DNA from: Bretschneidera sinensis
Taxonomy: Eukaryota > Streptophyta > Magnoliopsida > Brassicales > Akaniaceae
Length of the DNA: 64,000 nt
Direction: 5' to 3'
Assembly: GCA_023935145.1 (NCBI GenBank)
Contig: CM043699.1
Span: 58,172,638-58,236,637, forward strand
Positions 1 through 9,163 of this stretch are shown here, one piece after another. A model generated the notes under the pieces. It did not search any database. It was not told the origin of the DNA and saw only the letters and a list, made by a program, of their open reading frames with translations. Each line of letters begins with the position of its first letter. Positions within the stretch are counted from its first letter, which is position 1. The translations under genes and the position numbers were made by a program.

Positions 1-807
1 TTCTCCTACCAGAATTAAGTGCCTGAAATTCAAAAATCATTCACAATCCAACTCCACTTCCTAATGTTGTAATAAGTTCACCTACTTGCTATTCAGCAAA
101 TGCTCTAGACTGAAGTAAAAGTGGAAAACTTCATACAACTAAGATGGGACATGTAGGAAACTAATAATAATAAGTCGGATATCAGACAACATGTCAAACA
201 CCCTGCATCCAAGCTGAGTTCAGCTAAGACCTGAAAACCAACTTGGCACAACCAGCACAAGCATAACGTATTTATTTCCGATCGTTGGTAAGTCTGGATT
301 TGAAGTTAACAGCACAAGGCAAGATAATATGAATTAACACTAAGTGGAGGCATCATACTAACAGTACCTAATGACTTTCCCATCTAGAGGTGTTGTATAA
401 ATAAATCGTACTTACATTTCTCAAATACTAGACCCTCAATCATCTTCCTTCGTACGGAGACGCTCCTATTCAGCATTCAATGATGCATTATAAACTTTCA
501 CAATTACTTATAACAATTTAGCAATTCAAATTGAGCAGAGATCAATATGTCAACTGTCTAATAAAAGTTGTATTCACACTCAATTAAGTGACTCGTGAAG
601 GGGGACATGCTTTGCACGCAAGCCATAAGTTAAGAAGCCATGTAGTAAAATGAGCACAGTTATAACAAATTTAATCCCTAAATTATGGACGAATGCCTCG
701 AAATTGATCTGAATTCTAGAATTTATGCATAGATGCTTCAAACATTATATTAGGACTTCTGAATAGTAAAACAACTTCATCTACAAAAAATTATTTATTC
801 CCCCTTG
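1..807. other. Non-repetitive DNA, possible host intron
   Basis: No long reading frame and no retrotransposon hallmark is visible. The sequence is AT-rich and continues, after the 813-2778 insertion, at 2784. On the minus strand an exon-like block at 416-465 has a GTAAGT donor, and a UTR-like block lies near 4429, so the whole 1-4.7 kb stretch may be introns of a minus-strand gene. That is inference from splice-like signals only. Confidence 0.4.
416..465 (-). other. Candidate 50 bp host exon
   Basis: On the minus strand this block is preceded by AG and followed by GTAAGTACG, a strong plant 5' splice site. One of the three frames is open throughout and reads SVSVRRKMIEGLVFEK. The upstream pyrimidine tract is weak. 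I do not recognise the peptide, and a 50 bp open frame can easily arise by chance. Confidence 0.15.
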
Positions 808-812
808 TTGAT
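808..812. repeat. Target-site duplication TTGAT (left)
   Basis: TTGAT directly abuts the TG of the left LTR. The same five bases follow the CA of the right LTR at 2779-2783. A 5 bp duplication is the normal signature of LTR-element integration and fixes both ends of the 813-2778 element. Confidence 0.85.
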
Positions 813-1112
813 TGTTGACAAGAAGAATTGAAAAGAATGATGTGTTATTGATTGATGATATGAATACAATTCAACAGTCCTATGTATAGACTTACGAATA
901 TAAAACCTAATAGGACTAAGACACATCAACTCGATAAAACAGACATAAACTAAGTAAGACTAAAAAACCTACTAGGACACATAATAGGAAACCTAATTAG
1001 GACTCTCAACATAAACTTAATTAGGGCTCTCAACATGCTCTCAACATAAACTTAATTAGGACTCTCAACACTCCCCCTCAACATACACATGCACCAACTT
1101 GGACTTTTAACA
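813..1112 (-). repeat. 3' LTR of reversed Copia derivative
   Basis: This is a 300 bp copy starting TGTTGACAAG and ending in CA. It is longer than its partner at 2507-2778 because a short stretch containing 'cataaacttaattagg' is repeated near its end. Several substitutions separate the two copies, so the insertion is not recent. Confidence 0.8.
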
Positions 1113-1126
1113 CTCCCCCTCAAGTT
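1113..1126 (-). promoter_or_regulatory. Polypurine tract
   Basis: On the minus strand this reads as a G-rich purine run (TTGAGGGGGAG) touching the TG of the 3' LTR. This is where plus-strand DNA synthesis is primed, and the form is typical of plant Copia elements. Confidence 0.7.
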
Positions 1127-1393
1127 GGAATATACACATGCACCAACTTGTTACAAAGAAACCAATAGCAAACCCCAGCCAATCTGAAACAAATAAATCC
1201 AAACCAATAAATTGCAATAACCCATGAGAGCAAGTCGGGGCTCCACACCTATGACAAACAGTTAGGTCACCACGTTGGTGCCACCTAACAAGACAAGATC
1301 CAAGAACACTAGATCAACAAGACTTTTTTTGTCTTGTTTTTACTAACATTGACTTTGACTTGAATGGGCTGCAATTAATGAGTCAAGAGGATA

Positions 1394-1460
1394 CATCATC
1401 AACACAGGTTGGATCGGGTTAACAACATCAACACAGGTTGGATCGGGTTAACAACATCAA
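1394..1460. repeat. Tandem duplication, 29 bp unit
   Basis: The phrase containing 'caggttggatcgggttaac' occurs twice in succession, and part of the unit (acatcaacat) continues on the right. It lies in the non-coding interior of the reversed Copia derivative. Confidence 0.75.
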
Positions 1461-1499
1461 CATGCATGGGTCAATAACATCAACATCGAGGTGAGGAAT

Positions 1500-1592
1500 T
1501 CTTCTTCTTCTTGAACTCTTCTTCTTCTTCTTCTTCAACTTCTTCTTGAACTCTTTTTCTTCTTCTTCAACTTTTCTTCTTCTTTTTCAACT
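1500..1592. repeat. CTT/GAA-rich microsatellite tract
   Basis: Imperfect runs of CTTCTT are interspersed with 'gaactc' and 'caact'. On the element's own strand this is a GAA-rich purine tract. Confidence 0.8.
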
Positions 1593-1867
1593 TTATTTTT
1601 TTGTTGCCTTTTTTTGGGGAAACTCCTTTTTTTACTGCTCTTTCTTTTCCTTTTTTCGTACGAATCTATATCAAACTTTCTCGACTACCTGTGAACAGCA
1701 CCCGAAAATAGTGTCGTGAACAGTGCTCGAGAACATTACTCGTGAGCAGTACCCGTGAATAGATCCGTAGCTTTTTTTTACGTACAACACCGGGGTCGCG
1801 CCCAGAAAAATTGCCCCAAAAAAAACTAAAAAGAAACTAAAAAATTCAAAACTATATATATTAATGG

Positions 1868-2023
1868 TGTTTAGGATATCCACATGCGAGTTATCCCACA
1901 TACACATGGTTTGGGCCCAAAACTCATGAGCTTAAGCTTTTAAGTCATATTGGTTTCCATCCATGTATATCAAGCCCGCATTCATGTGATTTAGCGCCAT
2001 ATGAAGTCCTTCCGCCCTTAACA
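1868..2023 (+). repeat. TRIM 5' LTR
   Basis: This 156 bp repeat lacks the A-rich stretch found in the downstream copy. It carries an inverted motif around GAGCTTAAGCTTTTAAG that is better preserved in the 3' copy as a perfect 18 bp palindrome. Confidence 0.8.
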
Positions 2024-2026
2024 AAT

Positions 2027-2038
2027 TAGTATCAGAGC
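2027..2038 (+). promoter_or_regulatory. TRIM primer-binding site (tRNA-iMet)
   Basis: TAGTATCAGAGC differs by one base from TGGTATCAGAGC, the standard plant complement of the initiator tRNA-Met 3' end. It lies three bases inside the LTR. Confidence 0.7.
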
Positions 2039-2264
2039 CTGGTTCAGGATGGTTACAATCGAGTGACTCCCACGATGTTGCCCCGTGGTTGAGTCTATGG
2101 ATGAGAAGCGTTTATGTGTCCACAGTTGTCTACCCTATGAGAACTCCCATAGCTTTATCTGATTTCCCCATGATTGAGTTTGGTTTGGTTTGGTTTGGTT
2201 TCTCTTATTGATTGCGTGACCGATGGTTCCATTCAAGAGGGAGTTTGGTATATAACTCACACAT

Positions 2265-2276
2265 GAAGGGGAGATT
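2265..2276 (+). promoter_or_regulatory. TRIM polypurine tract
   Basis: GAAGGGGAGATT immediately precedes the TG of the TRIM 3' LTR. An unrelated TTTGG microsatellite lies at 2178-2203 in the same interior. Confidence 0.65.
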
Positions 2277-2469
2277 TGTTAGGATATCCACATGCGGGTT
2301 ATCCCACATTGAAAAGAAAAGGAAAAAAAAAATAAGAGTGGGTTTAATACATGGTTCGGGCCCCAAGACTCAAAAGCTTAAGCTTTTGAGTCATATTGAT
2401 GCCCATCCACGTATATCAAGCCCGAGTTCATGTGATCTCTCGCCGTGTGAAATACTCACAAACTTAACA
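2277..2469 (+). repeat. TRIM 3' LTR
   Basis: This 193 bp copy contains an A-rich expansion and the perfect palindrome CAAAAGCTTAAGCTTTTG. Confidence 0.8.
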
Positions 2470-2492
2470 AATGGACCAAGATCCCAAACTTT

Positions 2493-2506
2493 GAGCTCTG
2501 ATACCA
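2493..2506 (-). promoter_or_regulatory. PBS of the reversed Copia derivative (tRNA-iMet)
   Basis: Read on the minus strand this is TGGTATCAGAGCTC, a perfect initiator tRNA-Met primer site directly adjoining the 5' LTR. Confidence 0.85.
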
Positions 2507-2778
2507 TGTTAACAAGAAAAATTGAAAAGAATTTTGTATTATTGATGGATGATATAAATAAAATTCAACAGGCCTATATATAGACTTACGAATATCAAAC
2601 CTAATAGGACTATAAGATATCAACTAGATAAGTCAGACATAAACTAAGTAAGACTAAAAAACTTACTATGACACATAATAAGAAATCTAATTAAGACTCT
2701 CCACATAAACTTAATTAAAACTCTCAACACTCTCCCTCAAGTTGGAGCATACACATGCACCAACTTGGACTCTCAACA
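2507..2778 (-). repeat. 5' LTR of reversed Copia derivative
   Basis: This 272 bp direct repeat of 813-1112 begins TGTTAACAAG and ends CTCAACA. The duplicated TTGAT follows at 2779-2783. Confidence 0.8.
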
Positions 2779-3164
2779 TTGATCATAACGTAACTTCAAC
2801 ATTATGCATGAATAGAACAGTGGTTCACAGTTCAACATAACTAAGAAAACCAAATATAGGGAAACTATTAAGCTAGGACCATAAAAGAGTGGGATCAAGA
2901 AAAAGGAATCAGGACTGAAACACACAAGATACAACAAGCATTTCCGTTCCCACAATGAACTTCTTTCTGTGAACCCATATAGCAAGATACATCAAAACTG
3001 CTAGTAAACTAATGTGACACACAAACACAAGGCATTCAGGCTGACTACCAAATATTTCTTTTCAACCAGTTGAGAAACATTTTCCAGTCCTTGTCCTTTT
3101 AAGGAAGCTTAAGCCAATGCATTAGAATAGTTCCCTAGAGTAAGGACCATGTAAAACTCTTTTT

Positions 3165-3353
3165 TTATAAGTAAGGACCATGTAAAACATTTAAGCTTGA
3201 AGCTGGAAGAATACTTAAGCCAGAAATGGAAGAAAAATCATTAAAATTCAGACCAGAATCCACTCCATAGAATTTCATTACACTTGGATTCATTGCTACA
3301 GAATTTGGGGCAAACATTCCGGAACGTACTGCCAAATCAGTTTTAGAACCCAT
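3165..3353 (-). other. Possible host coding exon
   Basis: An open minus-strand block encodes 62 residues starting MGSKTDLAVRSGMF, followed by a serine-, asparagine- and leucine-rich stretch (SSISGLSILPASS). Its composition is more protein-like than the neighbouring frames, which are dominated by Phe, Ile and Lys. I do not recognise the family. The exon edges are unclear: no good GT donor follows the open part. It could be a first exon of the putative minus-strand gene, or chance. Confidence 0.2.
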
Positions 3354-4428
3354 GTTCCTTTATAATCTAGTGTGTGCATTTATTACAATATTTTTTAGTT
3401 GCTTATGTGTTTTAAATAGTCCTAATCTTATAGAAAATGTCATGAAGATCAGGAGTGTTAAAACTTTTGTTCCAGGGACAATCTGCCTGAGGTTACTCAA
3501 AACAAAAATATTATACATAAGGATAAAACCAAATTAAAATATTACTTGAAAGGAATTAACTGAAGCCTTAAGAATCCAGCCCAAACTCGAACCAGAAACT
3601 TGTCATAAGGTTCATATTGGGTTAGACTCCAAGCATACCCTCTTGAGCTTTCAAGGCTGGCTTCCAATCTTAAAGATCCACAGCATATCATGTATAATGT
3701 AATGTCCACCCAAAGACACAGCAAGATAAATAGAAAAGTAAACCGCTAACAGATGGGTTCATTAGGTCCTTACGTATCAAGAATCCAGTAAAGCCATTTT
3801 ATCAGTTGATGAGTTTATGCAAAATAAATATTGAAATTGTTTTGACTTCAAGGCTTAGCTATTGCAAAATTTCATAAATCAACAATTTCTTCCACAAACC
3901 CCTCAATGACGTCCAAATAACCAAAAGACTTGACATGTATGAAGCGTAGCTTTTGTCTGCACACCCAGAATCTTCAGATTTTAAAAATTATAAATAATTT
4001 TATAGGAAAGAAAAAGAGTAAGATGTACTATTAAAGCATAAAAGAAAACAGCAAGTAGAAATAACCATAAATACTATGCACACCCAGAGTACATGCTAAA
4101 TATTTTTATATCAAAATAACCAAAAATATTAAACAAGCAAGAAATAAGTCTAATTAAAGCATAAAGAAAACTGCAAAAATAAGAAAAATATATTATATAC
4201 GTAATATTAATCTGTTTGGTTGCCAAGAAAATCAAAGTAGCAAAACAAAAACTCTATTAGTCTACAAGCAAAACATTCTTTGTCGATAACATCTTAAAAA
4301 GATTCCAAAAATTCCTCTCAATATATAACTCCACAAGATTAAGTGAAGTTAACTTTCCAATATTCTCGTATCGAAAAGGAAAATAAAAGAAAATAATAAA
4401 TCACAAGTATACATGTAAAATTATTTAC

Positions 4429-4600
4429 CGGAGATTCGCAGAACCTGAGAGATGTCTCCGCCGTGGAAGGAAGACCTAAGCAGCCCAAATGAAAAAGATA
4501 GAGATTCAATTGACAAATTAATAATTACTACTGTATACCTATGTGTATACTCGAGGGAAGCTAGTGAGCATTTTAATAAAGTCAAGTCTTGGTCGCGGTA
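4429..4600 (-). other. Possible 5' UTR exon of a minus-strand gene
   Basis: On the minus strand a moderately GC-rich stretch (around CCTTCCACGGCGGAGAC) ends at CTCCG followed by GTAAATAATTT, a plausible 5' splice site. TA-rich sequence lies upstream near 4640-4690. This resembles a leader exon followed by a long intron, but there is no coding evidence. Confidence 0.2.
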
Positions 4601-5397
4601 GTTTTTTGCTTTTTCTTTCTTTTTTGTTTTTCCCTTTTTTTTTTTAAGGATATATATACATTTTGATAAGAAGATGAAGGATATATGGAGCATTTTTGAC
4701 CTTATATATGGGCATACTTAAAAAAGTCAAGATGCTCTCTAAAAAAAACGTCGAGATGCACCGCCAAAATAGACGTTAGTATGTATAACAGGGACGGACA
4801 AAATTTGCTTATAGCAAGATAATTTTAGTAGGGTGTGTTTGAGAATTTTTTTTTTCAAAAACTGTTCTTAAAACTAAAAAATTGTTTTCAAATGTATTTT
4901 TTATAAAAAAAAATGAATAATTATAATTCGAAAATAGTTTTCAAAAAAGTAAATAATAAAAATTCGTTTTGATAACTGGATTAGGTGCTGATGGGTCGCT
5001 CGGGACCCAAGTCACACAGGTCTACAGTCGCTTGGGACTTTGGTCGCTTGAGTGATGCTCGAGACTCTGTTTGCTTGAGTCTAGAGACACTCGGTTCCTG
5101 AGACACTCTAGTCCTAGGACCTGAGTCGCACTGGTCTTAAATCGTTCATATCTCTAATCACTCGGGATGCTCAGGTACTGATCAGGTGGTCAAAAGTACC
5201 GATCAGTACCCATTGACCACCAATCGGTACTTACATTACATATTGGTATCCATCAAAGCTCAATTTCATCCTCGCGATTTGGCCTTTAATGGAGGTCAGG
5301 ACTGTTACGAATCGGACCTCCTTGACCTCAACCAACATGCCATTAACCACCATTAACCCATTGTCTCTTTATTATACTCTTGTCTAATATTTTCACC

Positions 5398-5405
5398 TAT
5401 AAATA
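5398..5405 (+). promoter_or_regulatory. TATA box of Tat/Ogre 5' LTR
   Basis: TATAAATA is followed by a stretch homologous to that after TATAAATG in the 3' LTR (near 50560). Transcription would start about 30 bp downstream. Confidence 0.5.
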
Positions 5406-5933
5406 CCCCATCTTACACTTCAAGACAACACACCATAAGTTAAAAGCTTGCATGAACTCTGCACAATTCCTCACAAACACTTCTGGGTTTTGGGTAGTTA
5501 ACATTTGTAATAGGTTTAGCACTAAAAACCTCTCCTATATCAAAACCACTAGCCAAATTTTACTAGATTTCTTGTAATTGATTCCTATGTCTGAAAACAA
5601 GTAAAGTCCTCCATAATTCATCAAGTTCTCCAAGAGCATAGTGGATCTCTAAAGGCAACAAACATGTGTGAAAGTTCAATTTCATCTCAAAAAATGTTAC
5701 TAATAACTATATATCTATTAAGTTTGCATTTCTCTCTCATGCATGTCACAAAAACGAATATGTTTTGGACCACTTTTAAACCTTCATGAAATGTGTTTTT
5801 TCTTAGTAATATATTCTCTACGCATGAGTTTATCAAATACATATTTGTTAATTCCATAATGTATTATTATGATTATAGAATAAGAACAAAAACCGATCAG
5901 TAACTCCTTGGTACCAACCCTGAACCTTGGTCA

Positions 5934-5963
5934 TCGTGACCAATGTGATCCCATTGGTCACGA
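5934..5963. repeat. Perfect 12 bp hairpin in the LTR
   Basis: TCGTGACCAATG and CATTGGTCACGA are perfect reverse complements separated by six bases. The site lies where the related 3' LTR carries a different set of short words (51215-51320). Confidence 0.75.
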
Positions 5964-6630
5964 TCGACACTTGATTGGCAAAAACTCAAAATTTGAATGT
6001 AAGCTTGTTGTCTTAGTCTCTTTATGCCATTTTCTTGTTGATCTCTTGTTGATATATGCTCAAAACATGCTTATACATTTCATAAGGTGATTAAAATGTA
6101 TTGTTTTTCTTGTATGATATATTTTCTTACATTTTCTCATTTTATAAATTCGTTGTTTGCCAAGCTCATTGTCCTTAGGAGAATAATATTGTCCAACCGG
6201 TTATGTTGGGTCAATAATCTCCTAAATATATATGATCTTCTTTTACACGTGATGTTTTAGATAATTGTTGGGTGATATAATTGTAAGTGTATGTTTGTTA
6301 TGTTAGTGTATGATAGATTAACTTAATAGAAAAATTAATTGTTTTCATTAAAACATAAAAGGCTAGACTTCGGTCTGGGTAAGAGGGAGAGCTTTAATTC
6401 CTCTTACTTTTACACCCAAATTTTCATACCCAGAATATCGCACATAAACTAATGACAAGGGATTTGGCCCCCTTCAAAGTCAAATGGTGGCTCCTTACAC
6501 GTCACTTTTGCTTCGTGCTTGGGTGACATAAGGCCAATGTGGTAAATGTGTCCTGACCTAAAAGAGCTTTCCTTGAAGGAGCCCCCTTACTAATTGACAA
6601 AGGGTAATATAGGGCGCGATACACACAATT

Positions 6631-6648
6631 TGGCGACTCCACTAGGAG
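6631..6648 (+). promoter_or_regulatory. Primer-binding site, tRNA-Arg type
   Basis: TGGCGACTCCACTAGGAG is close to the TGGCGACTCYRCTGGGGA form used by Ogre/Tat elements. It identifies the lineage and the end of the 5' LTR. Confidence 0.75.
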
Positions 6649-7461
6649 ATTTAACCTTAGTTGTTTTTGAGAAAAAAAAATTAATTTTTAATCTAAGTTG
6701 TTTTACCATACTTCATTTTGCACACTTACACTTACCTATGCTCATGACAGAATATATTATGAGCTCGATATCCATTTGGTATCTTGGCGTGGCCCTGATA
6801 TGCTTATGTCAGCACCTGGTGCGTGACAAGATCCATCTGGTCTATGTCAAGGTAATGAAAGTTTTCCACTGCATTTGTACTTGTGTGGTCCACTTATTAG
6901 GTTATTCGAGGAGCATAAAAGCACCTTTTTAGCTAGGGGGCATCCTTGAGCCCACCAAAGTTATAAAGTAGAGTCACCAATGTAGGATCCTTATAACCTT
7001 CCTCTTAGGACAAAGCCCTCTATATCCCTTTGCTTACTTAGTTAAATGTGATTGATCTCATCTCACGTGTTAAGATAATAAACCAGTTGTTTGATAACAT
7101 GTTTGGGTGTTTGTTTGCTTACTTTTTAATTTGTTTGGGATTTTACTTGATTAAGTTAAAATAAAACGTTGGAAGAGTTAACCTTTGAATTAAAATATGC
7201 TTTAGTTTAGAAGAAGAACCATCCCTAGGTTAAATTTTGTTTGTTTGAATTCACCAATTAGTCCTTTAGAGAATAGGCTAAAGGTAATTGGACCTCATCC
7301 AAAAATCCTAAATTAAATCTAAGTGGACCCAAAAAGGAAGCCAAAGGATCAAGTGAAAAGATCCAAAGAAGGGCTTATTTCTAATTCATTTCTTTTTATT
7401 TAGGCATTTTGAATGATTTCCAAATTATTTTTGGGCTTAACTTTATTGAAAAACTTGTTGA
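6649..7461 (+). other. Tat/Ogre leader region
   Basis: This is the untranslated leader between PBS and gag. It continues at 24861 after the inverted Athila insertion. A short open frame at 6594-6932 spans the PBS and has no recognisable domain. No other structure is seen. Confidence 0.5.
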
Positions 7462-7466
7462 TGACA
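7462..7466. repeat. Outer target duplication TGACA (left)
   Basis: ATGACA occurs at 7461-7466 and again at 24855-24860, outside the two outermost Athila LTRs. If the LTR starts TGTGATAA, the duplication is TGACA (7462-7466 and 24856-24860), and the right outer LTR has lost one C from its TCACA end. Other parsings leave two or three extra bases on the left. Confidence 0.6.
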
Positions 7467-7813
7467 TGTGATAAATGCTTGAATAGTCATATTTAAGCCC
7501 TCTAATTTACGTTTGTTAGGCTCTGTGTTTATCTATTTTAGTAGATTTTATTTCATTTTCGTGTTTTATGTGTTTTTCACAGGGCTTGGGCAAAAAGATG
7601 ACATTTTGGAGCTTTAAGGGATGAAAACTAAAGTTCTGCAAATCCAGCAAAGTGCGCTCGAGCGCAACTCCCTTAGGCACGAGCGACACTCAGAAGGCTC
7701 GAGTGCACTCATGCGCTCGAGCGCACACACTTCAGAGGCGACAGAGCCAAATATGGAAAGAAGTCTCCGGACCTCAAACAGGAAATTAGGGTTTCGGGGT
7801 ACCCTTAAGGCCC

Positions 7814-7822
7814 TATATATAG
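7814..7822 (+). promoter_or_regulatory. TATA box of Athila A 5' LTR
   Basis: TATATATAG lies about 90 bp after the palindromic words. The same box is in all four LTRs of the pair (15376-15384; minus strand at 17367-17376 and 24479-24488). Confidence 0.6.
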
Positions 7823-7892
7823 CCTTGTAAAACATAGAAACCATACCTTTTGTTTATAGACTTGAAGTTGCAAGCTTAGGAGAGGAATTGAC

Positions 7893-7918
7893 GACTCGTC
7901 TCCCGAGTCTTCTTCGGG
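7893..7918 (+). promoter_or_regulatory. Two mutually exclusive hairpins in the LTR transcript
   Basis: GACTCG pairs with CGAGTC across TCTCC. The same CCCGAG bases can instead pair with TTCGGG a few bases downstream. The first stem is intact in all four LTRs of the pair, and the second has one lost pair in the outer B copy. A role in polyadenylation or packaging is possible but is inference. Confidence 0.4.
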
Positions 7919-8723
7919 TTTTATTTTTCTGTTTTTGTTTCATTATGGTTATAATTTTTAGTTCAACTAGCATGTGTAACTAAACTCTTATAGGGCTTGA
8001 TTGAAGCCCTAGTTATGCTTTTCCACATATATATTCATCGATTACCTTTGCCTATAGCCATGTTATAATGCTTAACTTGATTAATACCTGTTTGTATTTA
8101 AAATCCTCATATGTATGTGCCTGATCAACTTATGTATGTGGTATGGATTAGTTAGTTGAATCAATTTTGATGACCGAGTCCTGGGTTCAACAAAAGTAAC
8201 AAAAGATATCCACACCGGATTCTTGGGTTAATCAACATGGGAAACCGGGAGCGGACCAAGCCCTAGGTCCTGTGTGGTTGCCGATCTCCACAGCTCTTAT
8301 GCTATCTTAAGGAACAACTCAGTATACACTTATGCTGATTCCCTTAAGAGAGAAAAGAGTTAGATTATATACCATGCCTAACTCGTTGCTTAGGGAGATC
8401 AATAGCCTAAGGTGTGGACCGAGCCCTTAGGTTGGCAACCATTAGGTATTCATAATAAGACTAGAGTATTGGCACCTTACTAAGTGGGAAAGTGTAATTA
8501 ATGGTGGATATCACAACCCTATGTTCTTATCATTATTAACTCACACTTCACATTTATTTCTCTTTTTACTTTGGGAAACTAATTCTAAATCGAAATACAC
8601 CAATCCCTGTGGAAATGATCTCCCACTTACACACTATGCTACCCTTGACCTTGTGCACTTGCAAGTAAAACAAGTACGATTATTTACTTATTTATTTAGG
8701 TAGATAAACGCACAACAAGTTTT

Positions 8724-8741
8724 TAGCGCCGTTGCCGGGCA
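8724..8741 (+). promoter_or_regulatory. Athila PBS, tRNA-Asp type (copy A)
   Basis: TAGCGCCGTTGCCGGGCA differs at two positions from TGGCGCCGTTGCCGGGGA, the usual Athila primer site. Between the LTR's CACAACA and the PBS lie AGTTTT or similar bases. Confidence 0.8.
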
Positions 8742-9163
8742 TTGCACTTAAATTTATTTTTATAATTACTTTTTCATTTAGTTTAATCATTATTTCCTTT
8801 TCATTCTATTTCTATTTTTGTCAAAAATCTCAAAACCTTTAAGTTTTTGTTTTCATCTTAATTTTATTTTACAACCCTAATCGAATTCTTTTTGTTTTCT
8901 GTTTCTGGCACTCCAGGAGAGCTTTCTGTGCCACTTGCGATCGAGCGCACCCTCCTGTGCAATCGAGCTCAATTGAGGCAGAAAGTTACCCGAGCAGCAG
9001 TGTTTGACTGCTGCACTTAAGTAACTGCCACCGATTCATGCACGGGCTTCGATCCACACATCCAATGTTCTTCCCCCTCAATACCGAGCTTGAGTGAACG
9101 ATCCAAAAAAGGCTTAGAGACAACTCACAAGAGGTAGAAGAAGGAATTGAGGAAGACATACCA
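8742..9163 (+). other. Athila A leader
   Basis: This is the untranslated leader before gag. It contains another cluster of palindromic words (GCGATCGAGCGCACC and CAATCGAGCTCAATTG, 8935-8975). Confidence 0.6.

Larger units (their letters stand above)
1127..1867. other. Non-coding interior of the Copia derivative
   Basis: No gag or pol homology can be seen on either strand. The stretch holds a 29 bp tandem duplication (1394-1460) and a CTT-rich tract (1500-1592). Short minus-strand open frames here have no recognisable motif and are probably fortuitous. Confidence 0.6.
1868..2469 (+). mobile_element. TRIM (miniature LTR element), 602 bp
   Basis: Two direct repeats beginning TGTT(T)AGGATATCCACATG and ending TTAACA (1868-2023 and 2277-2469) enclose 253 bp. 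A PBS-like TAGTATCAGAGC follows the first repeat after three bases, and a purine tract (GAAGGGGAGATT) touches the second. The exact 5 bp duplication AATGG flanks it (1863-1867 and 2470-2474). It has no coding capacity. It sits inside, and in opposite orientation to, the reversed Copia derivative, close to that element's own PBS. Size and structure match terminal-repeat retrotransposons in miniature. It contains no 5S-like block, so it is not Cassandra-like. Confidence 0.85.
813..2778 (-). mobile_element. Non-autonomous Copia-type LTR element, reversed
   Basis: Two directly repeated LTRs with TG...CA ends (813-1112 and 2507-2778) enclose about 1.4 kb with no gag or pol. Read on the minus strand, the order is 5' LTR, a tRNA-iMet PBS immediately inside it, a CTT-rich non-coding interior, then a purine tract (CTTGAGGGGGAG) at the 3' LTR. 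The PBS and PPT are typical of plant Ty1/Copia elements. Flanks carry the exact 5 bp duplication TTGAT. The interior is further interrupted by a TRIM at 1868-2469, so the original element was only about 1.36 kb. It needs proteins from another element to move, so it is LARD/TRIM-like and derived from Copia. Confidence 0.8.
2784..4830. other. Mostly non-coding host DNA, gene remnants possible
   Basis: This AT-rich stretch has no transposon hallmark. On the minus strand it holds an open block at 3165-3353 and a UTR-like exon end near 4429. 'taaggaccatgtaaaac' occurs twice in tandem (3142-3189). The rest shows no convincing structure. Confidence 0.4.
4988..6627 (+). repeat. Tat/Ogre 5' LTR
   Basis: The right end is fixed by ACACACA three bases before the tRNA-Arg PBS. 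The left end is a guess. The stretch 6160-6570 is clearly related to 51570-51990: both carry 'agctttaattcct' and 'caagggatttggcccc'. The upstream part has word-like repeats such as CTCGGGAC, CTCGAGAC and CTTGGGAC (4990-5165), then CGATCAGTACC and CAATCGGTAC (5185-5235). Confidence 0.6.
7467..8717 (+). repeat. Athila A 5' LTR
   Basis: This 1251 bp LTR runs from TGTGATAAATGC to CACAACA. It contains a TATA box at 7814, palindromic words (GTGCGCTCGAGCGCA and variants, 7650-7732) upstream of the TATA box, and two overlapping hairpins at 7893-7918 downstream. Confidence 0.8.

Noticed and set aside
1868..2469. Cassandra-type TRIM with a 5S rRNA domain
   Set aside because: No 5S-like block (A box, intermediate element, C box) is visible in either repeat.
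7614..7844. Open frames on both strands over the Athila LTR word cluster
   Set aside because: They recur in every LTR copy only because the LTR is repeated; palindromic words make both strands look open.
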